Shown: positions 35,839-47,100 of the stretch, piece after piece
Layout: every line of letters begins with the position of its first letter
Position numbering within the stretch: the first letter of the stretch is position 1
Source of the DNA: Acanthochlamys bracteata
Lineage: Eukaryota; Streptophyta; Magnoliopsida; Pandanales; Velloziaceae
Direction: 5' to 3'
DNA: 64,000 nt
NCBI GenBank assembly: GCA_019914995.1
Contig: CM034135.1
Span: 3,536,501-3,600,500, forward strand
Program-made: the position numbers and the translations under genes
Notes under the pieces: model-generated
What the model was told of the DNA's origin: nothing
Seen by the model: only the letters and a program-made list of their open reading frames with translations
Databases searched by the model: none

Positions 35839-38800
35839 ATGGCGGCAGAGAGGAAGAGTGACTACCTCTCGAAGAGGAACAGAGCCATTGTCTACGCTCT
35901 ATGCTCTCGATTGTCTCTCGATCACGTGAGAAATTTCATTTCTACAACATTTTGTTTATTGATTTCTGATATTGTTGATTTTGTTTTACTTAATTCAGAA
36001 CCATGTTCTTAATCCATGGCGGTACTTGTAGTTAGTTGTTTTGATAATTTTCAATTGTGTTCTTAAGAGTTATTGGTATTTGATTTTGATTCACAAGTTA
36101 GATAAGAACAGAAGAGAAGGAATTTAGTTTAAGAAGAATGCAAAGTTAACCAAGTTTGTTCTTTAGTTTAATGAATTTACTTTAGGAATTGGTAAACCCT
36201 ATAGCTAGACAATTTTCTTCGTGAGGAGCATGTCTAATCAAGGATTTATATTTTTTTTATTAAATTGGATACTTTTGTAGCGGATTCAGGTAATTATTGA
36301 ATAAAAGTACTGATTTTCTTTTTCCAGAAAAGGTACTTGAATGAAACAAGTGATGGCATGGATCTCATGAGCTTGCTTTCAAGTTTTCTGCAATCAGTAA
36401 ATAATGTAATTCCAATGAAGATTCAAAAGGAGGTAACATTTGATTCCTTTTACTTTTATGATATTCTAAATATATTGCAATTTACTAAATGATTGTCATG
36501 CTTGATTCAAGGTCATGGAATGGGTGAAATTTGCAAATGACTTCCCCTCTGATGCTGACGCTTGTCATGCAAATCTCAAAAGCCTCAATGAAGACTTAAG
36601 CTCTCGATCTGTTCTTTTGGGTGATGGATTGAAACCATCAGAGGCAGATGTTATTGTCTTTTGTGCTCTGCATTCTTTTGTGGTAAGGGATATTTGGTAT
36701 CTTATTACTGATTTACCATTTTTGGCCTATTATCATTTAAGCAATTTAGCCTGTTTCACTTTCATTGCTAAAAAAAGATAGTCGCTTGTTCTTGTAAAAG
36801 TTACCTAATGGGAATGCTAAGAGATACTTTTATGTATGAAAACTTTATCCAGTGAATGTAAAACTTAGTTTTCTCTTTGCTTGATCAGTCTTCTGTTCCC
36901 AAAGCATCAAAGTCAAAAATGTTTTTATAACTGAAAGATATTAATAGTTCAAATGTGCACGTCTTTTTTTATTTTACTTCTCGTTTAGACAGCACGTGGT
37001 GGTAACTTTGTAGCTGTACCCTTGTCATCTCACATTATGTGCTATCAAGTTTGATGAATTAATCAATTAAAAATTTCCGAATAACTTCAATTTGGCTCTT
37101 AAGCTCATAATTTAGTGTATGAGCTTGAATATTAAGGACCACATGTCTTATACTTTATATTTCTTTTCCCCTTTGAAGATAGGCTTTCGTTTAGTTTGTC
37201 TCAATATGATTTTTCTTGTCAGAGGTATGACATACAATGCTCATAATTCTGCCCAGAACGAGTGGATAAATATCTGACAGATCAGTATATTTGATTTAGA
37301 GGCAGATATATTAGCTCATTTGTCTGTACACATCTTAGATAGCTAAAGCTTTAAATCTCTCTATCATCACCATTGTGTGAATAAGCTTTCTGTAGCCGAT
37401 GAAATAGATGTAATCACCAAATTATCTGACATGTCTTTGGGCATGCTATTTCAGTCATCGCTGACCGACATGGACAAGAAAAAGTACCAGAATGTTTTAA
37501 GGTGGATGGATTACATTCAGGTATTTGGCAGAAATTCCTTGTCAAATTTTCTACCTAGCTTCACATTTTTGACGGTGCTTCCTCATGCAAAATGTCCTCA
37601 TTTTAATAGCAATGTCCTATCAATCGGTGTAATACTGCATGACTTTTGGTTCATGACAGGATATGCACACGCTGCTGTTTTCATGCAGAAAAGTGGAAAA
37701 CTGCCACTATTTTGAAATGCACCTTCACTTCTTAGTTGTCACTGCTCCATTGAACTGCTGTCAACATGAAATATTTTGTTTTTCTTGCTGTCAACATGAA
37801 TTTTTTTTTCTTGTCTTACTAAATGTTTAATGCTCATTTGGTGTTGAAGCCTTTAAGTAGTGGAATTGCATAATTATGTTAATGATGTTGATTTTTATCC
37901 CTATGAATTTGTTGGCTGAAAGTGAGGTTGTCTCCCCACCTGAGTAATCAATGTGACAGATATTGTTACTGTTATCTTGTGATAAAATCTCAAATCACTT
38001 TAGTGATCTGCGGCATTACATAGAAATGCTGAAACATTTTAGTAAACAGCTTCCATTTTCCATAGTTTTAGGAGATCAATGCTTGGTTAGTATCTCTTCC
38101 AGAGCATGCGTTTGAAAGTTTTGGCATATGCCCATGGACTCCATTAAAACAACCAAACATATAGAATTTATCCTAGAATATGAATTTTCTTCTGAAGAAG
38201 CAATAATCACATGTAGGCCTTAGTAATTATGGATGTTCAAGATTTTATGTATGGCATGATAGACTACTTTTTCTTTGCTGGATAAGGGTGAGTCATTTGA
38301 GAACAACCAAATTGAATCGAGTAGAACATGCTGATGACTTGTTCCCTCTATCCTTCAATACTGTTTTCAAACAATTGGCAACTGGAATTTAGTGTATGTT
38401 TTTTCTGAAGTGTAAGGGATTTGATGTTTCCTTGTAGTTTTCTATCCTCAATTTAACAGATATGTACTGTTTATCTATTTTGATGATTTATTGTGGTTGC
38501 ATATATACCTTGAAAATTCTGTTGATTATTGAAATTGTTCCAACGCAGCACAAGGAAGACTTTGGCGGAGCTCTTGGCATGGTTACCATTGAAATATTAC
38601 ACTTTGAACCTTATGTAAGTTTGTCTAACAGTTGGACTTGTTAGTTTTCACATATTGTTGTTGTCTTGATCCTGTCTAAGACTCCACAGGATGTCCATAG
38701 CCATATGGAAAGATTGCATATAATATGGGAAATCTATGTATTAGCCTTGATAACTCATGTGTTGCACATTGTAGTTAATTTTATCTTTTATGCTGATGTT

Positions 38801-41740
38801 CAAGTAATCTTTAAATGGACCATGCACTTAAGACTTTTTGCCTTCTTTGATGTCCTAGACTAAATTCTTTTGTGGCAGTCTCACAAGAATGACTTCGGAG
38901 TACCTTGTAGACTTTGCATTCAAGTTATTGTGGGAAGGGTAGTCATAAGAGATCTTTCTTATTGTTCGCCTTGTAAATTTTACAGATCTCCAAAAGTGCT
39001 GATAAATCAGATGTGGAAACTAGTACGAAGAAAACTGCTCCAGCATCCCAAAGTGCGAACAAGCAAGAAGATGTGATTCCTAAAAAAGATGAATCTAAGG
39101 TACATGTTTTATTCATGTTTTTCTACCTGGAGCTTTTATTGTATTCCATGTTCTTTTCCGTTTTCTCCATTATTTTGTGCATCCTTGACATATACTGCAG
39201 ATTTCTGTGTTATCAGGCATTCTTAGCCAATATTGTAAATGTTTTGCATAAATCGTGCCTTTTACCTATTTTTGTTGGTTGGCTGCTATGGTTTGACATG
39301 CTACATGAAGGCTTCTAAAGTTAAAGCTTCTGGAGAATCTGTTAGAAGTGCTAAAACAAGCGAGGAGAAGAAGAAGCCATCAGAAAAGGAGCCCGCTGAT
39401 AAGGAGATGGATGTTAACGTTGCTATCCTTAATATTCAGGTTGGCCTAATCCGAAAGGCTTTGAAGCATCCATCTGCTGACAGGTTCACTTTCCAACTTG
39501 CTGTTAACAGTTCATCACCAGTAGCCTCTTAAAATAATCAAAATATTTTCTAATACTCCACAGTTTGCTTGTTGAGGAGATTGATATTGGAGATGGCAAC
39601 TTGCGCCAAGTAGTTAGTGGCCTAGCAAAGTTTTACAGCCCCGATGATCTGATAGTAAGCTCATTGCTTTGCAGCGGGGAATGCTCTTTTAGTTTTTTTC
39701 CATTTCTGATTTTTCCAGATATAAGTGTCCAACTTAATGGTATGCTCTTGTTTTACTAAAAATGCCTTGGTAAATGACGCAGAATCGTCGTGTTGCATTA
39801 ATCACTAATGTAAAGCCAGGAAAGCTCCGTGATGTTATGTCTTCTGGATTGGTATATCTCTCACTTTCTTTTCTGATTTTAAAATTTCAACAAATGTAGT
39901 GGCCTATTTGCACCACTCCAACAAGGGAAACAAACAGTTTCCAGTAGATGTTGTTCATGTTAAAAATGTTTGTGGCTCTCAAATTTGGGAGTCTGTCTCT
40001 CTGGATTTTAAAAAATGCTCAAAACTCTCATAGCTTTTTGCTTATGTCACAAGAATAAAATCGCTAGGTTTACGTAAAATTCGGTGGACATGTGTGATGG
40101 GAACACTTGTTCATTGTGATAGGCACTTCGCATTTGCAAGGTAGCTGAATGGCATTACTCCAAGTTGCACCTAGAGGCTTGCATGACATTGCTTATATCT
40201 ATTTTGAGCAACGATACCTTTGAACAGCTGATAGGATTTGCATGGATAGGAAATGATGCCCAATTTCTTTCTTATGAATGGTGATGACCTGATATTTTTT
40301 ATTGTAAATTGCATTTTAAATGGAAAGTACCTTTGCATCGTCAGCTCTAGAAAGTGTTGCTCATGCCAGTAAAATGTTCTTTTTACCTTCAGGTGCTCTG
40401 TGCTTCTAATCAGGATCATACAGTTGTGGAGCCTTTGATTCCTCCTGAAGGAGCTAAGTTGGGCGAGCGTATTTCTTTTTCAGGGTGAGAATGCTTTTGC
40501 AGTTTTCTGGCAATTGTGAATGTTCTTGATGATTATAGTGTCTTGATAAAATTGTTTCTGGATTCAAGTTACTTTGTCTCTGGGTTCAGTTGTGGAAATG
40601 GACTCAACTTTAGCCTCATTTTACAGATATTTTTTTCAAAAGTTGAAATGCAAATTTTATCTGTGCCTTTGTAGTGTATTTGTCTACTTGTATTGAATTT
40701 TAGATAAGAAAATTAGTTTTCTTATGAGAGTTACAAAAGCATGGTGGATCTCCAGAGAAGTAGCATGATACTCAAAACACATGAAACATTGTTGTATTGG
40801 TAAAATGTCTTGCATGTTTTTCTTTCTTTAATGAAGTAATACTTTCTAAGCAAATTTGGCATAGCTTGTTATTGCATGTGAAATTGCATGAAAGCTAGTT
40901 GCATCTACTCTGCAACATTTCTTTAGTGAAAGCTGCTTGTTATGGCTACAACGGTATTTCATAGGAAATAGCATGGCATCCATCCAAATGCATGTGTCTG
41001 TGGAATACCTAGATGAACTCTTTGCATGACGGCCTTTCGTGGATCTTGTGTTTTGTGATACCATGGAACTTCTTCCATATAATTTAGTCGATTTTAAAGA
41101 AGGTTGTAGGCATATCTAGGGGCAAGACTATGCTCCCAGTTCATTCTATAGGCTACTAATGAAGCATCAAACACAGATATGTTCCAACTTTTGCATAGGT
41201 CAATTTATTTCTATTTGCTACTTTTTACCTTTTTATATTCTAGGTTTGATGGGAGACCAGAAGACGTCTTAAACCCCAAGAAGAAGCAGTTGGAGAAAAT
41301 CACTCCGGTAGGTCACAGCTGCTAATATTTCTTCTACTTTCTTTTCTGTCAATGTGACAACATGGGCATCGTGTATTAGACATTCAGAACAGCTCCTGAT
41401 CTCTTATCAACACTGTTCTGTCTAGTTCTTGTCATATCAAGTAATGAGTCTATGGTTGTGATAGAAAATGAATGGTTAAATGGTTAACTCCAGTATACGC
41501 CCAACTGGTACTTGATGCTTTTATACGCTTAAACACTGTAAGCACCGGTGGTTACATTGGTATCTTATTGGAGAGTTGCACCCCACTATAATGGCTGTAT
41601 TCTTCTGCTGATTATTGTTTCTTCTCTAAATACAGCATCTGTACACTGATGACAAGGGTGTAGCAACATTTAAAGGGGTACCATTTATGACATCTGCTGG
41701 CCCGTGCACATCATCCATTCCCAACGCGAGCATCAAGTGA
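35839..41740 (+). CDS. Arc1p/AIMP1-like tRNA-binding protein (EMAP II/OB-fold domain)
   Basis: Twelve exons: 35839-35925, 36328-36432, 36512-36682, 37455-37520, 38549-38614, 38986-39099, 39311-39483, 39564-39654, 39783-39851, 40393-40484, 41244-41307, 41636-41740; 400 residues. The N-terminal ~165 residues are a GST-C-like helical domain of the kind that binds aminoacyl-tRNA synthetases. A Lys/Ser/Glu-rich linker follows (about 166-235), then a tRNA-binding OB-fold (about 236-400) with VAILNIQVGLIRKALKHPSAD, LVEEIDIGDG, RQVVSGLAKFYSPDDL, VALITNVKPGKLRDVMSSG and LNPKKKQLEKITP. It corresponds to yeast Arc1p, human AIMP1/p43 and, from memory, Arabidopsis At2g40660, cofactors that deliver tRNA to synthetases in the cytosol. 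The fifth exon (HKEDFGGALG) is the least certain boundary. No frame break. Confidence 0.88.
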
Positions 41741-42117
41741 TCAAAATGATTCTGACTGGCTTGATATGGTATGGAAATCTCTGCATGAAGCGATGGTCAT
41801 TAGTGGTCACCAAGGAAGATAGCGTGCATTGCATCTTTGAAGCGCTAATATTTTTGTATTTCCGAGTAGACTCAAATGCACCTTCTTTTGCCAACACAGT
41901 TATTTAAACTTTGATGCAAGTCGAGAAGAAGTAATTCGTCCTCAGTTAACGGTCACTGCTTGCTAAACATGCGAGGACGATAGAAACTCGACACAATTAT
42001 ATAGCTGCTGTCTTCTTGACACAAGGTGTTGATTTCATCTGTTATGCAATTATTCGTGTAGACACAGTGAGAAGGTTTTCATTGTTTAAATATTACTGGT
42101 AGTAGTTGCGCCTGAAG
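41741..42117. other. 3' flank of the AIMP1-like gene
   Basis: Probably the 3' UTR and terminator region, ending at the left LTR of the gypsy element. No other feature seen. Confidence 0.4.
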
Positions 42118-42682
42118 GGACTCTAGGATAGCTAACTAGTGCTAAAACTAATGCCTAATTAATTCTCAAACATTGCATGCTCATGCTTGGTTATGCCCTT
42201 ATAATTTATACTAAAAGTTAATACATAATCGAAATTCATCAACCATGCAAAGTCTCCACGAGGAAGTCTTATTGAAAAACTAAAACTCAAAAGAGTCCTT
42301 AATGGATCGAAAAGTTTAAATGCCAAAGATTGGACGTTGTGGAAGAACTTTGGATGACAGCCTCTTGCACCTGGATCACGATTGAATGGTGACCCGATGT
42401 AGTGTTTGGCGTCAAGAATACTATTCAAATGGTGTCTTGGCACTAAGGAATACACCCAATTCCCACCTGAAATCGGGCGTCTCTTTCTTTATTGCCCCCA
42501 TGCTTCACACCTCTGACAGACAACCTGTTGTCGACCTCCGACGTGTTCTTCAGCTCCGGCGAGCCTTTTCGACGTATGCCAACATCCTTCGCCTTCGTCC
42601 TCCTTTGCCACATTGTGTGCTCCTCATCCTTTGTTTCTTTTCCCTTCTTGGTGTCCTTCTCACTGCCACATATATTATTCCA
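42118..42682 (-). repeat. 3' LTR of the gypsy element
   Basis: Aligns by eye with 46108-46632 (ACTAGTGCTAAAACTAAT, GATTGAATGGTGACCCGATG versus CATTTGAATGGTGACCTAGT, TTGGCG(T/C)CAA, CCTCCTTTG, GTTTGCTCCTCATC). It ends in CA at 42681-42682. The left boundary is approximate. Confidence 0.75.
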
Positions 42683-42692
42683 CTCCCCTTGA
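42683..42692 (-). other. Polypurine tract of the gypsy element
   Basis: CTCCCCTTGA on the plus strand, i.e. purine-rich TCAAGGGGAG on the element strand, immediately before the 3' LTR start (TGGAATAATA). The position fits plus-strand priming. Confidence 0.6.
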
Positions 42693-43027
42693 AAAACTGC
42701 ATTATCCTCAATGCTTTGTGAGGGTAAATTGAGAGGATCACCTCTCATTTGAAGTATTCGGAACATCGTGATTTGCATTTTTGAGTTGTGACATATGAAA
42801 TCTGGGTGTATCCTCGACCATATAGGTAAATCGACTTTGTATGCAACTATTCAGATAACTTCCAAGACAAAGAATAACTCGTAGTATCGAAACACAGCTT
42901 GTGATTCCTCATTTCTGTCACTGATTATTATCGGTGAGGTTTAAGCTTAACAGACACCCAATCTCCTTCTTTGTACTGTTTCTCTTTTCGTTTCTTGTCT
43001 GCTAGCTGTTTCATACGGTTAAGCCAA

Positions 43028-43224
43028 GGGTGTGTTCTTTTGGCTTTGGAAGTGAGTTTTTAGAAATGAGTTGTTAGAAATAGTAATATTGGAAGTGATG
43101 TGGTCTTTTTGTATTGAAAAATGTGTTGAAAGTGATTTCTTATGTTCTTTTTGTGATAAAAAGTGAATTAGAAGTGACTTTTTAATAGAAAAGAAGTGAC
43201 TTACGGGTGTAAAAGAACACACCC
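43028..43224. mobile_element. MITE nested in the gypsy integrase
   Basis: Perfect terminal inverted repeats of at least 14 bp: GGGTGTGTTCTTTT at the left and AAAAGAACACACCC at the right, with further imperfect matching (AGTGA-type repeats GAAGTGAGTTTTTAGAAATG and AGAAGTGACTT). About 197 bp with a probable CAA target duplication at 43025-43027 and 43225-43227. It splits the integrase C-terminal coding stretch between an ELHAHLS-like block and NRMKQLADK, so it inserted after the gypsy element. Confidence 0.8.
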
Positions 43225-46092
43225 CAACGAGAGGTGTGCATGTAGTTCTCAAAGGATTGCATCTCGCTCTCTAAGTTGAACTCTCACCTTATTTGACCGA
43301 ATGGAATTCGTAAAAAAAAAAAACACTAGTGGCGAAAGTGACCTGCCATATACTACCTCAAAGGGAGTTATTTTAGTTACCGAATGTGCAATAGTATTGT
43401 ATGAATCCCTCGCCCGATACAACCAATAGATCCATCTCTAGGATGCTCGCCTATAGAACACTTGAGGTATATTTGTAGGTATAACTTTACCACTTCCGAT
43501 TGCCCGTCCTTTTGAGAATGGTAAGCATTGCTTATATGCAATGAGGTATCTTGTACCTGATGTATTCGTCCCAAAAGTAACTGAGGAAGATGAGTCTCGG
43601 TAAGAAACAATCATCTTTAAGAAGCCATGTAATCACTCTATTTTCTTGGCAAAAAGATTGGCCACATCTATTGTAGTGTAGGTGTGCTTGAGGGCAGCAA
43701 AGTGAGCATATATGGAGAGTCGATCCACTACCACAAGGATCATATTCTTGCCTCCTAATACAGGTAACCCTTCTACAAAATCCATGGATATGTTTGTGCA
43801 AATTTCTTCAAGTAAGGTAAGCGTTATAAGAGCGCAACAAGTTTTAAGCATTCGAATTTAACTCTAGCACACGTTACACAAGCATTGACATACCTGCAGA
43901 CATCTTTGGACATTCTTGGCCAATAAAATTACTGTGCCAGCCGCTTGTATGTCGGAAATTATCTTTCGAGATAACCCTCTACCGAGTTATTGGCTTCATA
44001 TAGAAAGTGGGCACGTAGTGATGGATCTTCTGGCAGCCACAACTTCTCATTACTCAACAAGTACCTGTTTATAACTTTGAGATTCGCCCTTATTCCCTCA
44101 TAAGTTGCATGTATCAGCTCTGCTATGAATGGATGCTTTTGTTGTGCTAGCTTGAGATCATCCTAAAAAGAATGTTGCAAAGTAGTTAGTGCGGACAAAG
44201 AAGCTTTTGGCCGCTTAGAGAGTGTACCTGACACCACATTCTAGGCCCCCCGATAGTATACAATATGGTAGTCATAGCCAAAAAGCTTTACAAGCCACTT
44301 GTGTTGATCGGGGTGGATAAGGTTGCTCTAAGAGATATTTCAAGCTCGAATGATCGATTTTAATTGTAAAATACTGTCCTAATAGGTAAGGTCTAATTTG
44401 TACATTTACCTTACGCACTTTAATTTGATGATATCCGAACTTCAACTCGAGCTTTAAAAAAAATTAGTTCAACACAACTCGTCCGGCAACTTGTCTATCA
44501 CTGGTATAGGAAATTTATCCTTCACCATAATTTCATTAAGGGCCATGCAGTCTATACATAATTTGCAAGAGCTATACTTTTTCTTTATCAACAGCACCGG
44601 TGAAGAGCTGAGTAGCTTGACCTTATTATTCCTCAAGATAGCATTTCCACTACTACTCTATCGATCTCCGCCATAGGATATCAGTAGGGTCTACTTGTTT
44701 AGTGCCGACCCGACCAACAAGAAAATATCATGATCGTGAGAGTGTTTGGGTAGTAGCTTACTAATGCACCTGAACACGGCTGCATGCTTATTCACTAATG
44801 CTTGTAAGTGATTGGGAAGGTCCTCCTACTTATTTGGTTGCTCTTGTTCAGGTTGTTGTTCCACTTGTAACTTCAAGGAGCAAAGTGTTATCTTAAGATT
44901 TAAATTAGTAAGTTGTGAAACCTGGTCATCTTTTTTTTCCATTAAATGTAACCTGTCTGTGCGTAGAGTGATATGCATCTCCGATTTTCGATAATCACTC
45001 AATGTGTCTTTTAAGCTCTCAAGTCATTGTATTCCAAGAACTAAATTCATGCCCCATAAAGAAAAAGGGTAAGCTTCAACGTTAACTTCCACATCACGGA
45101 TTGACAAGGGTATTTCCTTGTGAATGACCTCAACCGAATGAGGACACGGATTCCTAAATTCCACCTTAAGTGGGCTCACTACAGTTGGAAGCATTCTTAA
45201 ATGCTTAGCAAGACGATCCGAGATGAAATTGTGTGTACTCATGAATATGAAGACTTCTTTTTTCTTAATTTTTTCGACTATTCTGAGTGTGTATAGGCCA
45301 ATCAAATTATGCACTCAAAGATAAAGTTCATTTTCTTCTAAAGGCTTTTCTTCCGTAACATTCCCTTCTTCTTCGTCCTACTCACTACAAATAGCAATGG
45401 AGTACAGTCGGATTATTTTGTGTATGATTGTACTTCTCATCAAAATAGAAATATAGTTTCAATTACTAACAAGTTTGATCTCTTCGACCGAGAGTTTTGA
45501 GTTAGAACACTTATTGTGCTAGAAGCTAACCGATGAGTGCGTACTGGTTCTGTTGTCCAATGCAAGGGCCTGACTCACCCATTAAGAGTGTAAGTTTTAC
45601 CACGATTAGTGTTTAACCGGACAACTGATTCGTAATCGTACATCCCTGCCAATAAATACATAGTTTGTAAATCATTTCGCATTAATGGCATGGCATCTAT
45701 TACTAACTTTCTGGATAAGTCATCATAGAATCTTCCTACATATCAGTCTCGGAGGTGAGGGCAATCGAGTCCTCAATCCCTCAAACTTAATATATAGGGT
45801 TGCTATTGTGTTGGTGATGCCTATTAGTATATAGAGTTTTTTAAGTGTTTGGACAAGGTGACGTGCTTGAAGATTGGTATGATTAAGTATTTCACATTGC
45901 TGCATCTCTAATACTATCTCCGTGAGCTAGGTAAGTTTTTCAGTTAAGAAATCTAGGCGCTCCAAAAGACTAGGCTCTTCTCTATTTTTCTTTAACTCTT
46001 CGGAGTGAGGTAATGATGCTCTCTGCAAAAACTTCCTAGTGGATTTTGGGCAAAACGGGAGAGGCGGTTCTTTGATTCTTAATGGTTCGGCT

Positions 46093-46105
46093 CTAATACC
46101 AAGTT
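46093..46105 (-). other. Primer binding site of the gypsy element
   Basis: On the element strand TGGTATTAGAGCC, one base different from the TGGTATCAGAGCC site complementary to initiator tRNA-Met, lying just inside the 5' LTR end (TGAGTC at 46108 on the plus strand). Confidence 0.75.
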
Positions 46106-46107
46106 AT

Positions 46108-46632
46108 TGAGTCTATAAGATAATTTACTAGTGCTAAAACTAATAACTAAATTAATTTGTCAAATATAAGCATGCGTAATACTTGATTATGCCCCTTTAT
46201 TTCTACTAATACAAATTGAAAATTTCTCAACAATGCAAAATCTTCCTTAAGAAAGTATTATTAAAAGTAAAATAAAACTGGAAAAAGTCTGTAATTGATC
46301 TAAAATTTCTAAATATCAAAGCCTGGACACTGTGGAAGCACTTTGGATGTTAGCATCTTTCGTCTAGATTAACATTTGAATGGTGACCTAGTATAATGAT
46401 TGGCGCCAAAAAATGCACCCAATTTATCAAGTGCGCTGTAAGGTGTCTTCTTCCTTACTGTTCTCATGGTTCACGCTCTTGGCATGCATGACAATCTATC
46501 ATCGACCTTCGACGTGTTCTCTACCCGCAGTGTATGCTGGCCTTCTCCATCTTCCTCCTTTGTCCACACTGTTTGCTCCTCATCTTTTCTTCTTTTTCCT
46601 TTTTGGCATCCTTCTCTCTGTCATGTATGTCA
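46108..46632 (-). repeat. 5' LTR of the gypsy element
   Basis: Diverged direct repeat of 42118-42682. On the plus strand it begins TGAGTCTATAAG and ends ATGTATGTCA, giving the TG...CA termini expected of an LTR. Divergence from the partner LTR is clearly large, so the insertion is old. Confidence 0.75.
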
Positions 46633-47100
46633 CTAGGTTTTTTCAGCTATTGTATATGTTTTGATATTTGATATTAGCCAGAATAAAATAAGCAACATAT
46701 AAATATATAATATTTGTGATTATGATGCAGTGCCAAAACAAATTCAAATAATATAAAATTTGAAAATGTAAAAAAGTTTTTCTCGCATTTGATTATATCT
46801 AGGATTTTGAATTTTAAGATTTAGAAAAGGTATGAAACCACGCTCTAAAGTGTATACTTTTCACTTGCGGCTAAAAGGTTACGGATTGTTTTCTGTTGGT
46901 AGAATACCCGATCCGATCCGCCCGACCCGTTGCCAACCCGATGCAATGCTTCGTGTCAAGCAATAATAAGCAATTACATTTGGAAGATTCCGAAAAACCT
47001 CCACGAAACCAAATTTCAGTTCTTTTTCAGAAAAATAGAATAGCAAATCGTTTCTTTGGACTCTCCGCGACGTCGACCTGCTGTGCCCGTGCTATTACCC
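46633..47100 (+). promoter_or_regulatory. Upstream region of the FAX3-like gene
   Basis: Spacer between the gypsy LTR and the start codon at 47101. GC rises from about 46905 (CCCGATCCGATCCGCCCGAC). The frame is open upstream of the ATG from 47056 but without an ATG. Confidence 0.4.

Larger units (their letters stand above)
42118..46632 (-). mobile_element. Decayed Ty3/gypsy LTR retrotransposon
   Basis: Diverged LTRs flank a minus-strand pol region. From high to low coordinate: protease remnant (STHNFIS, about 45240, with the catalytic DSGA part lost); RT start ([20 protein letters not shown] and [17 protein letters not shown], 44600-44490); LELKFGYHQIKVR-like block (44450-44400); RNase H remnant (FTIKIDHSSLKYLLEQPYPP, about 44360-44300); integrase (ISMDFVEGLPVLGGKNMILV, 43800-43670; SNAYHSQKDGQSEVVKLYLQ, about 43530-43450); and the post-integrase block (HKLCF, YKVDLPIWSRIHPDF, about 42900-42800). 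Stops and shifts throughout. In the RT, the sequence passes almost directly from the YHQI block to RNase H, so the catalytic YxDD region is missing. Not autonomous. Confidence 0.88.

Noticed and set aside
46633..46637. CTAGG after the right LTR as a target duplication with CTAGG at 42123
   Set aside because: The left copy falls inside the aligned LTR sequence, so the match is probably chance.
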